DNA of 64,000 nucleotides, from the NCBI GenBank assembly GCA_013396655.1, contig WBMV01005054.1, positions 866,934 through 930,933 on the forward strand, read 5' to 3'. The DNA is from Campylorhamphus procurvoides (lineage: Eukaryota; Chordata; Aves; Passeriformes; Dendrocolaptidae). The notes under the pieces are model-generated. The model was given only the letters and a program-made list of their open reading frames with translations. It was not told where the DNA came from and did no database searches. Numbering within the stretch: position 1 is the stretch's first letter; every line of letters begins with the position of its first letter. The translations under genes were made by a program, and so were the position numbers. Positions 1-14,399 of the stretch are shown here, piece after piece.

Positions 1-720
1 GCAAGACTACAGCTGGAGGCACATGATGCATCCCTCTCACTCACCACAGCAGTGGAGGGACTGCCTATCTCACTCAGACAGGCACACACATGCAACAGCT
101 GAAAAAACTTAGGAACATTGGATGGGAGCTGGTTTCCTGGGATGTATGATCCAGTCTCCTGCTATTCTGGGCAACCACAACATACAGACTTGCTCACAAA
201 TGTCTCAAGGTCCATCTGAGTACTGTGAGACTATTTGCTTCCCACTCAGAGGCTGTTCTGACCCCTGGCCACCTTGATATTAGAAGCCTGCACCAACATC
301 TGCATTTACTCATGCCCCATTCAAACACACATGTTCTTGTCCCAGGTGACCACGTTCTTCACAGGCATGTGTAGAGGTTGTGACAACAAATGGAAATGCT
401 CTGAAACCTCCACTTCCACCTGAACAGACACCATCTGCACCCCTGCCTCACACAAACATGCACACATGCAACAGCTGAATGAAGACACTCTCCTCAGCAT
501 AAATATCAACATGCTTGTAACAGCTTCTAGGTAAACAGACACCTAGCCCTGCCACCCGTAGCACTCACATCACAGGTACAGATACACAAACATGTAAAAC
601 CTCTGATGGGAGACTAATTACTTTCTTCGTGTAGTCTCAAAACTGAGGAGGAACTAGTCTGACACACACCCTCCACTGCAAGCAGCCCTGCTGTTAAATG
701 TGTTATATTAATGACATGTA

Positions 721-952
721 GCTGCATCAGGGGAGATTTAGGTTGGATATTAGGCAAAAGTCTTTCATCCAGATGGTGGTTGGGCACTGGAACAGGCTCC
801 CCAGGGAAGTGGTCACAGCACCGAGCCTGACAGAGTTCAAGAAGCATTTGGACAATACTCTCAGGCACATGGTGTGATTTTGTGAGTTGTTTTGTGCAGA
901 GCCAAGAGCTAGACTCAATGTTTCTTGTGGATCCCTTCCAACTCAGGATATT
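721..952 (+). mobile_element. CR1 LINE, 3' fragment
   Basis: Matches the avian CR1 3' end: GGGGAGATTTAGGTTGGATA at the left, CACTGGAACAGGCTCCCCAG and GGAAGTGGT in the middle, and CCCTTCCAACTCAGGATATT at the right, running straight into an ATTCT tail. This is a dead, 5'-truncated copy with no reverse transcriptase ORF. Confidence 0.85.
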
Positions 953-1016
953 TCTATTCTATTCTATTCTATTCTATTCTATTCTATTCTATTCTATTCT
1001 ATTCTATTCTATTCTA
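953..1016 (+). repeat. (ATTCT)n pentanucleotide microsatellite
   Basis: About 12 near-perfect ATTCT units directly after the CR1 3' end. CR1 elements end in short ATTCT-containing repeats, so this is probably the expanded CR1 tail rather than an independent microsatellite. Confidence 0.95.
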
Positions 1017-4000
1017 TATTGTGATGCCCATTCCATCTAAAGAAGTTCAGCTGTGGCCCACGTCTCCATCCTGCTAGTTAATATTAAAGTACAGAACAAT
1101 GTAATTGCCCCATCTATCTTGCTCCTGCAGTTCTACAGAGGGAAGGTGAGCTCCTTGGACCCCCCTGCACCATTTTTCTCTGTTGGAAGAGAAATAATCT
1201 CAAGTAAATCCAAATTGAGCAAGCAGGGGACTGCTCCTAGTCTTCTCACTTGCATACAACCAGACTCATGGACAGGACACCAAAACCATAAACACTGCAC
1301 ATGGGAAGGCAAACAATAAATAGTCCTACAGGAATGAGTTGCCTCCTTCAAAATACAGGCAAGTGCAAAGGATCCCTCTGCAAAACTAACCATAGGCATT
1401 ACACACATCAGCTAGACGGCACAAAGAAACAAGTTGGTCCACCAAGTACAAACACACAAGGTCATCAGCCCTGTGGACACATAGGAAGTTTGTTGTGCTC
1501 TCTTGTACTCCACATCTGCAAGCCCAAGTGGGAAAACACACACACATACGCATTCCTCAAAGAGACAGATGTGCAACTCTGAGGACATGTCAGGATGTTC
1601 CCTGGACCATCTGTAGATGTCTGTTCCCAGTGGATTAAATGCCAGCACTAGTCACCCCTCCTGGAATCAGAGGAGAAGGAGGTTTGTTTTGGTAACTACA
1701 GGCTCAAGTTTCCTTACCTTTATCACTTTGGGGAGTTATGACTGTGGGATTTTTCCTCCAAGCTCTTTTGAAGCTAAAAGCTAAAGGTACAGAGATTTGC
1801 TTCCATCTCCCTCTACTCCCTCCAAGGACAGATACTATCTAATTTTGGAGGGTGTTGAAGTAGGAGAGAAGGTTTCCAACTCCAAATTAATTCAGGATTT
1901 GTTCCTGCTTGAGTTCCTTCAGGATCATCATGCAGTCTATCAGTGATGAGTCTCCCAGAGGCTTTCCTGCTGGCCCACATCCCCCAGGTCTCAGAAGTGC
2001 TGGTGCAGAATCCTTGTACTGCCAGGGCCTCTGGGGGTCAAATGGTACTTGCTTGTAGTCCTAGTGACCCAGCAACAACACAGCTCCAGCAGAACAGAAG
2101 TGCCCCAAGAGACAAGCAAGAGCAAGCACCACATTCTCAGTGGTGTGGGACATTTGGGTCCTTGATCTAGTTCAAAGTCAGTCCCCCCCATGCTTATTTG
2201 TCCCATTGCAGATGATCTAGAGGTACAGAAGCTCACCCCCATGTTTATTTTGCAGAGGCTCTGCCCTTGCCAAAAGCCCTGGAAAGACTCTGTTGTTTTT
2301 TACTTTGCAAATAAAAAAATAAAAATATCACCAAGAGAGAAAAAAAACCCTCCTAAGGACGTCATAGATACTTTCAGTCAGCTGCAGAGGTGCCTCATTC
2401 CCTATGTCCAGCAGTACAGAAGAAGAATCACCTTCTGATTCTTCTGTGCCTATGTCTCTGAGACCACATAACCTTCCAAGCCTGACTTCTCCACCCCTTT
2501 AATTGGGGAAGGAAACAGGCCCCATACCCACTTTGGTTTCCAGCTTTCTGCTCAGCTGCTGCACTGCTGGACTGCTACATCCTCTAAGACTGGAGATACT
2601 GTTAAGGGTGAAGAAGAGAGCTGACCTTATTAGAGCCATTCCCTGGTGTTATTGCAACATATGCCAGGGAGCTGTTAAGTCCCGGAATAGCCCAGAATCT
2701 GGGAGTCACAAAAGTGATGACAAAACCAATTGTTTAACCCCCTGTGCCCAACCTGGGAAGTATCAGATGTAATGTTCAACGTGGACCTACAGTACCTCTA
2801 GGGATTAAAAGCTGGGAGTGCAGACAGCCATTCACCCCCTCTCACCCTCTTGTGCCATTTACCCACACGGGAAAGGAAGAGTCAGACAGGGAAGGCAGCC
2901 ACGCAGTCTGCCTGCACTTGCCTTCAGCGTGTGCTGCCAGGGAAGGGAGTCTCACTGGGAGCATTTCCAGCTCACGGAGCTGGCGAATCAGCCCTTCTCC
3001 CTCTCTACCTCTTACCCTGCCCATCTGCCTGTCTTCCACTAGGGTACAACTGGGTCCCATGGCTGGGGAAAACGGGCCGAGGGAGAAGGCTGGGCTCTGC
3101 CCTCATTGCAGTCAGAATCTCTCCACTGATCTATACTGCGGTGAGCAGTGACAGATTGATTTTACAGCTCTGCTTGGAGCCGGCCGCTGGCCCTGGGCTG
3201 TGGATGAATCAGCTTTCTCTGGTCCTTGGCTTTTATTTCATTATTTTACTGCAACCTCACTCACAGGCAGCTAAAGAGGGAGCGACAGGGAGAAAGACGA
3301 AATTGGCGGATTTCCTCCCCTGCTCGTGTGCTTCCAGCCTTCCAGCTTGGCTTTGGGACTCCAGGAGGAGGGAGGGGAGGGATTGTTTTCCAGGGACTGA
3401 TATTTGTCAGGAATAAAGACATGAGGCTCCTTCTACATGGGTAAATGCATGTTGCAGTGTCTGTGGGAGACAGCAAGGACTGCAGAGGCACCATATAGCA
3501 TGAACAGTTCCTGCACTGTTGTGCCAATGCCTTGATCTTTGCCAAATGGAGGGGGGCCCATTTTTCAATAAAAGGGGAACATGTTTGAAATAACATGCCA
3601 TGAGTGCATTGGACACTAGCCTGCTTACCAATTCCAGGGTGGAAGTGATTCCAGGTTCTCCTCTTAGAGGTGTGGATGTAGAGGAGGGGGCAAGGGCTGT
3701 ATGCTGCTGTCTCCATCAGGCTGAGGTGAGCATGCTACAGAAAGAAGGTTTTCCTGGGATAATGTAGCATCTCCAGGCCTGGAATTGACCTTCTTCCCTC
3801 TCCTGGACGTGGGTATTGTAGCCATTGTCCGGGGGGAGCCAGGCTTAGTTCTAACTCTGTTTATTCATCTGCCATCAAAAAGAGCAACAGTGAATTCAAA
3901 CAAGGACTGAGCAACACGATCAAAGGGCAGAAAGGTACTGGATTTTTCCATGCCTGGTCTGGAACTACAGTGGGGCAGTTCAAGCACTCAAAGGCCCCAT

Positions 4001-6779
4001 TAGCAGAAGGCAGTCTGGAGGCAGAAGAGCAGAGAACAGAGGGACCAACTCAAATTGCAACAGACATATTGCTGTCTACAACCCCAAAACTTCAGGAGTG
4101 AATAGGAGCAAATATCTGCTCTATCAGACTTGCTGCTGAAAAAATCTCTTTGTCAGAGCTGAAGATCTACTCAGGGGGTCCCTCACCTGTGCTGGTACCT
4201 GCTCTGCAAGAGGAGGAGTAGCCAAAGGAACTTGACACCAGTTTGGTCTGCTTTTTCCCACACACTTACCTCCCAAGGGGGCCTTCACATCACTGTGGGT
4301 GGTACCTTCATCGAAATGGGTTTAGAATGCCTTGGAGCTTTTTCCTGCCTTATCCCAGAGCTCTCCAGCAATACATACTGCCTAGTAAAGGAGGATTCCT
4401 CCGAGAAGAAATGCTAGCGTTACTGAAGATGGAGAGCTAAGCCATTGTGTCAGTGGCTCCTCCAAGCTCACATATATCCTTTCTCTCCACCTGCCCCTGA
4501 GCAAGCATCAGAGAGTGGCCTTGAAGGTGGCCAGCAAAAGCTGTCAGAAGGCAAGGGCCTTTTGATCTGCAAAGATGAAGGTGTGGGAGGGGAAGGGAGG
4601 GAAAGGAAGATAGGAAAAGCAGGAGAGAGAGGTTTCCCAGTGTTCTGTCCCAGCAAGAGGGAGGGAGGCAGCAAAGTCCATCTCATGCACTTTGTGTAAT
4701 CTTTTAATCTCTTGGGTTTTAATCTTTCACATCAGGAATGAGACACATCATTAAGAGCAGAAGAAATCCCAGTTGGAAGGGAGATGGGGATGGTGACAGA
4801 GACAAAAAGTCCCCTTACTTCTATGCCTTATGCCTTGTTCCCTGTCTCTATGTCTCTCTCCCCCCTCCTTCCTTTTTCCTCTCTGCTTACAAGCAGTAAT
4901 ATAGGCAGTGACCTGACAGACCAGAAACACACTGGGAGCCTCAGCACCTGGAGAAAGGGCAGTGCCGTGGCCTCTGTGTCGTGTAGGTCAAGCCCTCCCA
5001 CGGTGACAGTCTGCAGTGGCACAGATGCACATGGCCCAGTGCCCCAACTCCTCTTGAAAGGCTCTTCTGCAGCCAGAGACAAACAACAAACATTGCCAGC
5101 CGTGTCTCCTCTTGTCAGAGACAGAGTGACCTGTAGAAGCCAGCCTAACCCCTCACTGGAAGAGGAGAGACAAGTTTGTGGAGGGCAAAGGAGGACCTGG
5201 TGGCACTGACTGACTTGTCCCACAGCCTCAGGCTGGGCACTCCACATCTCAGCTTCTCCCATCTGTCCAATCCTGTGGATAACAACCCTCAACTCAGAGG
5301 GTGATTTCAAGAGGTTAATGAATTAACATTAGTAAAAGCTTTAGATAAAGGGCTAAGGATTATTACTGTTGTTATGCATGAAAACAACTCCTAACAAGCA
5401 TTTCCCATCTTCTCCCTCCTGTGAGCCTGGGGGATCATCTGACACAGATCCTGCTACACAGGAGCTCCCCCAGAGATGGAATTATAGGGAGAGTAACAGA
5501 GAGGGCTGCAGGCTGCCAGAGACGCTAATCGGCGGAAGACAAATTGGGGCCACTCCATCGACCAGCAATGCACGCTGGGCTGTGGAGCCGAGAGCCTCTC
5601 CACTGACTCTGTAACGCCTGGTGACAGGTGCATCCCACTCCCGTCAAAGTTCAGCAGGAAAAAGCTGCTGATTTCTGACCATAGCAAGCCAGCCCCTCCT
5701 CTTGCCCTTTCGAGGCTGACAACTGACCCGAGATAGATGTGCTAGATTTGCTTTAAGGAAAGCTTATCCCAAAAGGAAACTTCCCTGCTGCTGACTTGGG
5801 GTAAGATTCAGGAACAGGCCAGACAGACATTCCAATCATAGGTGTAGGAAGAGGCTGGCTGAGATCAGATTTTGGTGTCTTAAATCTTGAGCAAAATGTT
5901 TTCTTGGCTGGGGAGGAGAAAGAAGTCAAAGCAGGAGTCTTAACGTTACACATCTCCCTTACACACAAGCATAACCTCAAGGGAGAATAGCCCTCCCCAA
6001 CTTTCCTGCTATAAATACACCAAACCACTTAAAATGGCTACGTTAAAAGAGAGCTGGTAATTTAATAGTGGTCTCCACTTAATTAGCTTAGGCTCTTGAA
6101 CTCCAGAGCTGAAAGCAGCTGATCCTACTTTCTTTTTCAGTACAGTATCCTGTCAGCTGCTGATTTCTCACTTGGAGGGAAATAAGCGATCAGTTTGTAG
6201 TTACTAGAGGTAGTTTGCAGAGTCTGTACCTGAACATCATTGACAATAACACAGAAAGTCACTTGAAAGGGAGAGGTGAAGCTGTTCTGGTCTTAGGACA
6301 GAGGATAGGATACTTGGTCAACTCTTGAGGGATTTGTCAAGCCTCCCTAGCATATCAGTCAGCCAATCATTACCTTTTACATGAGTCCACACACTGGTCT
6401 CCCTGGAGTCTAATCCAGTTCTCACTCAAACCGAGGCTGATTGTGGCTCTGCTATTAAACTGCTGTATTGAACTGATGCCCTTCCTCCCTGGCTCTTCCC
6501 ATCTCTGCTCAGTGAACTTTATTCTGTCCCCAGCAGGGCTGCATTCTGCACAAGCTGACCCATCCTCAAACCCCCTCCATATTTGGAGAATTAACATTCC
6601 CAGACCTTTTGCTCATCTTCAGCAATGGAGGAAGTTGGCTTTAAGGACAGACAATTTTCTATTTGGCATGTTCTTAATTAATGTTAAAATGTATGTCAGG
6701 TTGTTTTGTTGTGGTTTACTGGGTTTTGTGTGGGTTTTTTTTTAAATCCTCTATCTCTTTGTTATTTATTTCATTTTGA
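1017..6779. other. Intergenic DNA, no gene found
   Basis: No exon with recognisable protein similarity. Open frames are short and lack splice logic. The block at 3140-3330 has mixed GC-rich and AT-rich motifs and a NotI-like GCCGGCCGC core, and 5460-5620 is also unremarkable in coding terms; either might hold a non-coding exon or regulatory site, but nothing supports this directly. Confidence 0.6.
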
Positions 6780-7090
6780 CTTTTTATTTTACCTCATTAA
6801 TGTAGTGGTGATTTAGATGCAGTTTCCTCTCTCTGCTGCACTTAATGAGTCGTCAGCTTTATTCACTCTCACCCGCATCCTCATGGGAGCATGCTTTGAT
6901 TTTCTAGTGGGTGCATGAAAACACAGATTAAAGCAATTAGACAGAAATAATCTTAGGGAAAGGGGAAAGAGATCCAGAGCGCCTAATTATACCATTTTAA
7001 TCAAGATACAATTATGCAGAGACTTTTATAGATTATAAATTAACCAAACTCCAAAGGCAGAAAAAATATCATTTTAAATATGGTTCATTA
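6780..7090. other. AT-rich block, candidate conserved non-coding element
   Basis: An AT-rich stretch containing several homeodomain-type cores (CCTAATTATACCATTTTAAT near 6983, ATACAATTATGCAG near 7006, AATTAACC near 7037) and no coding potential. Its composition resembles vertebrate developmental enhancers, but conservation cannot be tested here. Confidence 0.3.
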
Positions 7091-10000
7091 TGCTTGTTGT
7101 TTCTGCCTTGTGAGCTCTCTCAAACTGGACTTCAGGGTTCATTTAGAAAAAATTCTGGATGGGACTGTGCAGAAATGGAAAAGAAATAAACTCAGGAGAC
7201 CCTACTTGCTAGGATCAGGGTCTGGAAATGGCCTCTGAGAGAATGTGGGGAACCACAGCACACTTCTCCCTCATTGATCTCACCAGCTGTTTTGCAGTAA
7301 ACCAAGTAAGTGAACCTGTTGGTTGGCCAGGCCTGACTGAAGACCTCCAGCTGCCTGCATGGATCAAGTAAGGTAAGCCCCACTTCAGGTCTGGGTTTTG
7401 CTTTGCCCTAAAAGGCTGTATGCCAAGCTGCCAGCGAAGGACTGTGGGTACTGTAGTCTAAGAAGCAATTTCCCAAGCTACAAACATTCCAATTAGAAAC
7501 ACAGTGAGTGGGCAAACAAAACACATCAGGCTGGATGTGTTTTCTTCTGAACCCTGGAGGAACTTAAGCCAGCTGCTCCAGATTTATAGCTGCTCTAGAT
7601 TTATTGCAGCAAAACCATGAGGCACTCGGGCTCTCAGAGCACGTAGGAAGGTGCTCTGCTCCTGCCATCTCTGCAGAGGAGCCAGGGAGACCCCCACTTC
7701 CCGAGAGCTGCAGGGAATCCCAGCTTCCCATGTCATGCTAACTTTACGATGGGGAAGGTGTCCAGACCTCAGGTAGAAACAGGAGACCAATTCAGGCACC
7801 TCTGATTTTGTGGCTGCAGCCCAGTGATGACTGCGAGGCATCATGCTGCTCCCTTCTGCTGTGAGCACAGCTCCAACGATTCCTCCTGCAGTGGCGTGTG
7901 GCACTCCTTGAGCTGCTTCCAGGTGATAAGGAGACAGGAGAGAGCAGTGATCCTCGACTTCCTGCAAGCTTTGCCAGCAAGTCTCTTGAAAGGTTTTGCT
8001 CGCTGTGGTCTGCACAAAAGACTTCTTCAGAAGAGTCTGTTGCCAGGCACTTCTCACAAGAGTGTCTCAGCCCCATCAGGCCTTTACCAGGTCCCTCTCC
8101 ATTGCTATGGCCACTCTATGCCATGAGCTGCAGTGCTGAAACGGCTCCTCTCTTCTCCATTAAGGGCAATGCTCTCATCTGCCAAAGGACTGGCCTTGAC
8201 CATTCTCCACCTGCGACTCAGTCCTGGTGACACTCTGTCTGGAATGTGGGCATGGCTGGGATGTGCCCAAAGCTGGTCTGTTACAGTGACAGGGACAACA
8301 CCAGGATAGGCAGCTGGGAAAGGAAGGGGAGTAATGGGTCCTACTATTGACTCTGAGGCTAAGCAGTCCTTCCAAGGAGTGAAAGGCAGTGCCTTCCCTC
8401 AGCTGCCCCATTGCCTCAGGGGGAAAACCCTGGGCTGTTTGTACTGTGTCTACTATCCATGTCTGTGGGGACTGCTGTGAGCTGCTGGAGACAGACATGG
8501 GAGATTCCTGGGACATCTCTTCTTTGCATCCTCCTTACTAATTTTCTCCTTGCTGCTCCTGCAGTGATGAAAACAGGTCTGCAAGGCTACTACACTTCAT
8601 CCTCATTGCCTCCTTCAGTCAGGGCAAAGCCCACAAGGGCTGTAGGGTTTTGGGGGTGGCCCTATTCCCCATCTGAGGGCTGGGTCTGGTGGGTGAGCAG
8701 TGGTATCGGAGTGCCCTCTGCTGGCCCCATTTCCAGAATATTTGGACTGTCCAAGCCTTGCACACCCCCAGTACCTCTGGAAAGTTGGGTCTCGGCTTTC
8801 CCCCGCCATGCTCTGACACCTCCACCATGGTGGGCACTACTCCAGCATCAACACGAGCAGCAGGGAGCCCTGCCAGAGTGGGGTCACAGTCCCAGAGGAG
8901 CCAGCACGATGGGGAAGTGGGGACAGAAACAACTAAGTCAGTGATTGCTCTCATGCTTACATTCAAGCGTTACAGCAGAGATGTGGTGGAGACTCACAGT
9001 GAGTTTTTGGGTATGTTCCCAATTCCGTGGGAAGAAAAGTCCACTCCCTGCTCCTTAGCTCCAAGAGGCAAGAAAATCAGAGGTGTGGTGAAAGGGGCAG
9101 AGGAGGAGCACAGTCTCTCCCTTTAGGCTTGGTGCCATTCAGATGGCTGACCTTGGAAATGAGTCTCCACAGAGCTGGGGCAAAACATCCTGGTCATTTA
9201 CCTGTTCCAGGTGGCTGGGAGCTTCCATCACACTGGGATGCATGTGCCTTTATTCTTTACTGCAAATTTTCCTGCAGAGCTCCCCTAGATATCTCCCAGT
9301 GTTTTGACTATCCTAATCTTCCATGGTGAAACTGGCAGAGAACACTGGGATCGTTTTGCCTGGACCAAGGACACCTAGGTTCAGACCTACCAGTGGATTC
9401 CCAAGTTCTATTAAGAAATCTCCCATACAGAGTGGGGGTCTGAAGTCCCTGTGGATCTATGCTGATTTACACCAGCAGAAAACATGACATGCTGTCTCTG
9501 GGTTCCAGAACTACAGACATCACCTTCAATTGCTATCAGCAGAGGAGAAAAGGAGAGAGCAAAATTACAATCCAAGGTGTTCAGGTCCCGCTGTGGAGGT
9601 GGTAACTTTGCACTTTGGTATCTTAAGTCATTCAAGCAGGGATCACACTGACCTGACAGATAAGGTGTGAGCTAATTAGCAGTGCTCTCTTCAGGCTCCT
9701 TTCAAGCTCAGGTGCTGCAGGTCTATTTATTGTTCAGGGCAATTGTTAGTTGGAAGGAAGTAATGGAAACTGGTTATCTGGGGGGATGGCTCGCATTTGG
9801 GACTGTGGTGTGTATTGAGGTATTTGGGGGCCTATGAGGGAGAGATGCAGTGAGGTGCTGAATATGCCAGTACGAGTGGGCCTGACAGAGCAGAGAGGAG
9901 TCCCAGATGAGCCTTGGAGGAAAATCCCTGAGGAGAAACTTCCTCCCACATATCATGGGTAGGTAGCTGAGCCCTGCAAGTACTTGCAGCAGGAACTGCC

Positions 10001-11644
10001 CTTTATAAATATTGCAAAACAGTGACAAAAAAAAATCATATGCAGTGGAAGGAGGATTTTTTAAAGGAGAATAAAGGTGTCCTGTAGCCTCATCAAGTGT
10101 AATAGTGCTGTGCCCTGCACTGGAAGAAGACATTGAAATTGCTTACACATGCAGTCCATCAAAAGACTTCAGCATGAGACTAACACACAGTGTTGCCACC
10201 CTCACTGGGACTGCTTGTGGTCTTGAAATGCCATGCATGGATGCTCCCTGCCAAGGAGGAAGCTATGAGTGGGTATCATTCTTCCCTGGCCTTTGTTAGA
10301 ATAATAGAAAAAATAAGCTGACAGCATTGAAGGTGGAGTAAAAGGTTTCCTTTCCTTCAGCTTTTCATTAAGCACTGCTGAAACCACTGCTGTCTCTCCT
10401 TCTCTGACCATCATCTAAATGTCGAGCCACAGACAATGAGGAGCCAATCTCTGCTCCTATTAACCCAGTGCTGGAAAATTTGCAGGCCAGAAAAACTTTG
10501 TCTGGCAAAAAATGTAAATGTCACTTTACAGAGGACGATTACAGCTTGACAGAAAATCCATCGCCTCTTCCAAACACTTTGTGAGCTCTTCTGGAAGCCA
10601 TGCCATGGCTTGTTGAGCAAGCAAGGTGGAACACAACTGCTATTTTTCCAGACCCGTCTACTCAATCTCCATCTGCTGCAGTCCATTTATCTGTCACTGG
10701 ATGGGCCTGTCCCTGCCACAAGGGCTCCTGTTTAAAAAAGCACCAAAAAAAGTGGAAGGCAGCCAAGACCTCCTTCCTTTCTCTTCACCAGACAAATTCA
10801 GATCCCTAAGATATTGGCATGCATCCCATTCTCCGTGGTCCTCTGGCTAAATCCCAACCAAAGTGGTGTCAGGCTGGGAGATCCCTGGGCTCCTATAAAT
10901 GAAAATTATTTTCTGCAATTGAAATTGATATCCCATTATCCCAAACTGGATCACTTCCAAGTAGCACAGAAGCCCTCAGCCTGTTTTCTCACCCACTAGG
11001 TACCAGCCTGTACCAAATAAGTCAATACGCTTTACTGGTATCCTGCAGCAGTGTTGGAGAACTGCTTCAGGGACATCTCGGGGTTTGCAGAGCTCCCAGG
11101 GGAAGAAGCCTGCAATGATTCCTGTGCCATCAAAACTAGACTCTCAGGAGAAGAGCTGTGAGATAGAAATCCACACTGAATTCCTGGAACAAGCCCTGAC
11201 TACAACTTTCTGCAAGCTTCTTTCCCTCAAGGTCTCTATGGCCTTCTGCCCCATTCCCAGGCTAGTTGTCCTGTGTGGGCACAGACCATGTGAAACAAAA
11301 GACCAGCATTCTTCTGAGATATGGGAAATGCTTTATGTCAGAGCCCTATCCAATTCACCCATCCACTACCCAGTGACTCCCACTGTCTGCCAGACTGCCT
11401 GCAGCTCTAATTCCTTCTCTGTGATTATTCTCTGCCTCCACCTTCCTGGAGGTTCCTCCCTAGATCGGCTGGAAGGCAAGGGGAAGTGTGTGAAACAGTT
11501 AAGTCCCCTGCAGAGGATGCCAAGCTCCATCAGCTGTACCAGGGTCCCCCCCAACAAGAACACGCTAGCTATTTTGCACCTGATCTCAACATGCAGCACT
11601 CCAGGGCAAAGAAGACTTTCTGAGAAACTCACAGCACTGTGGAA

Positions 11645-11935
11645 ATAACCATGGAGAAAAAAACAGGAGAGGGAATGGGGAAAAGAGATATAAAAAGGAA
11701 AGCAGAAAAATGCATATATCTGAGTGTAGCAGAGGCACAAAGGGCAATGTGGAGATGCAGAGCAGCAGAAAGTGAGCAGATGAAATGATATTCACAGAGA
11801 GCTGGCTATAGGGAAAGAAAGGGGGAGGGAGGCACACAGAGGGGAGATCACAGATGCAAGGAAAGAGAATACAGGACAGGGAAGGGAAGGGGGAAGTCAG
11901 GGAGAAAGGGAGGGATCTGGAGGGATTGCCTGATG
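11645..11935 (+). repeat. Polypurine-rich tract
   Basis: About 290 bp of strongly purine-rich sequence (AGGAGAGGGAATGGGGAAAA, GGGAAGGGAAGGGGGAAG). It gives spurious open frames on the minus strand. Purine tracts of this kind can form triplex or quadruplex structures. Confidence 0.75.
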
Positions 11936-12204
11936 TCAAATCTGATAGAAAAGAGGATTTATCTGCAAAAATAACCCAGATCTAAGCCACAGCTTCAGAG
12001 CAGCTGCGTACACAGACACAGCACTGTGTATTTGCTCTTAAGCAAGAACAAAAATGAGCTAGTGCAGGTTTGCAAGGCAAAGCAGGGTCGTGAAATACCA
12101 GAAGGCTGCCCACCAGCCTAAACTAGAATGATGGGAAGTCAAGGCAAGAGAAAGACAAGGCAAGGCAGAGGAAGAAAGGGCAAGGGTAGGGAAGACAAGG
12201 GCAT

Positions 12205-12320
12205 GCAGGGGCGGTGGTCCCGTCCCTGTCCAGGGTGCTGACCAGAGCCCGCCGCCTCCGGCCCGGCCCCCTCTTCTCCTCCTGCCCCTTGCTGTCACAG
12301 AGGGCAGGGGCCACTCCGGG
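12205..12320. other. Small isolated GC-rich patch
   Basis: GCCCGCCGCCTCCGGCCCGG and its surroundings are clearly more GC- and CpG-rich than neighbouring intergenic DNA. It is short, with no ORF or splice structure that I can support. Confidence 0.4.
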
Positions 12321-14399
12321 GACTCCAGGCAATTAAAAAAGCAGTGTGCTTCCCGGAGTGAGCTGAGCAGGGAAAAAGAAACACACAGCAAACTAGACAT
12401 AAATAGATATAAAAGATATTTTCCCCCTTCCCTCCTATCAGTAATTTCAGCTGTGGGGCTGAATTTTCCAAGAGCAGGACTGGATGACCAGTAGTAAAGT
12501 ATATGCCCATGGCTAGGGAAGCGAATGAGCATAAGGCATCTCTGAAGCTGCATTTTTGACCTTTCTGGATAGGTCAGTGTAAGAATTGGACATCCTCTTC
12601 GCCTCTCTGTGAAGGACAGACCTCACTCCTCCTCGGGCAAGGCTCTCATTACTCCTAGCCTCTGTTGTCCTGGATATGACTGGGTGCCCTCTGTCCTTGT
12701 TGCTGCTGAATCCCAGGCTCTCAGCATACACACTAGAAGAGCAGAGACTGAGATGGGAGGATGGACTCATATCTATACCACCTGCACCCAGTCTGTCCAG
12801 ATTACATGATCAGGAATTGGCAATCACACAACTGCTGTGCATGTTGGGCTATGTCTGCCACCAGGGCGCTTTTGGTGAGGAGGTTTCACTCCATGGCCTT
12901 GATGCTTACAAAAGGCTTAGTCTGAAAAGAGGTCTTAAAACCATGGTCCACCCACAGGGTGGACAGCTGCTCTGTCCCCACAGCAGTTCAAGCCCCTACT
13001 ATGAACTGCCAAGTCTTTTTGAGAGATGAAAGGGTTGGAATGGAGCTGGCCTCCTCTGCCCTCAGCTCTAGTATGTGTCTCTGCCTCTTTCCAAACACGT
13101 CCAAGCCTCACCAGGCCATTTTTGTTCCAGAGAATTGCAAATCAGCAATTTCTCACAGAAGAGAAAGCAGTGTGCAGGACCCTGATGGAGCTGCTCAATG
13201 GACATCCACAAATGGTGGTGGCACAGAGTGGCAGAACAAACCTGTCCTTTCAAGACCAGTCTGGTACCAGTGCTTTGCTACCAGAAACCTGGTTTTCCAA
13301 TCTGACACCAATAGGCTGGACCAGAACAACATGTCTTAAAAGTCAGTTGGAAAAACTTTTACAGAAGGGGTATAGGGTGGCTGGCCCTGCTGCAGGATTA
13401 GACAACCTCCAGATAGCTCAATAACAGCACCTTGTTAACTCTTTATGATTTTAATATGTGATCAAGTCAGAGTGCATGCTCTCTAGTCACACAGATCCTT
13501 GTGCTACCACACTAATAACAAAACAAACATTTCTTTTCAACACTGTAATCTTGCTTAGACTTAACATGTAGCAGGAACTCATAGTTATTTGTGCCATGTC
13601 CATGTAACTGCAAGCACTTCATAAGCACCATTCTCCAGGTCCAAGAAAGGCAAAATGACCTTCAGGGATGCAGATGCAGGGCACCAGTTGGGTCACAACT
13701 CTCCTGTCAACAGAGCAAATCTGGAGCCCTTAATCAACTAGGCCCACATTTCATGGGGATGTGCTGCCTGCCAGCAAGCCAGCCCCATGTTTTGGGGATG
13801 ACTGAAGCAAGGAAAATAAACCAGGGAGAGTCAGAACAGTATAGCACAGTCCCAGGTCAGCCAGCATAAATTGCCTGCCTTGTGGCACCTCCCCCTGTTC
13901 TATTCTTCTTGGCTGTCCTGTGGCCAGCAGCTGGCTTGCTAAGTAGCCATCCCACTCCAGTGGGCCAGTGACATGTGTCTAAGTTGGAACATTATTCTCC
14001 AGTTCTATGAAATTGGATTAAGGGTCAGACAATACTGACTGTTATTTACCTTTGATTAAAACCAGTCCTCTTCCCTCCCGGGCCAGAGAGGCCAATGTTG
14101 CTGTTATTTACTCTGCTGCCAAACCTGGAGTTCAATCCCTGCCCTGAGGCACTCAATAAAAGTCAGTGCAGAGGTGGGGGTGTGCAGCAGGCAAGCAGGC
14201 AGGGCTGTGTGGGTGGAAGGGGAGTGATTATCCAGGCCACTAAGTCCAGTTTGTTTATTTTGCCGTCAGTCTCTGGCTCAGCAAAGACAAGGGTGCTGAA
14301 AGCGCCTGCCCTTATAGCTCACAGTGCTGATAGGAATCCAGCCAAGGTGATCCCTGTTTGCCTGTCTTTGGTTCTCTCCCCTCACCAAATTCCCACTTT

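Noticed and set aside
614..918. Minus-strand open frames around 614-918
   Set aside because: They lie largely in the reverse complement of a CR1 3' fragment and carry no protein of their own.
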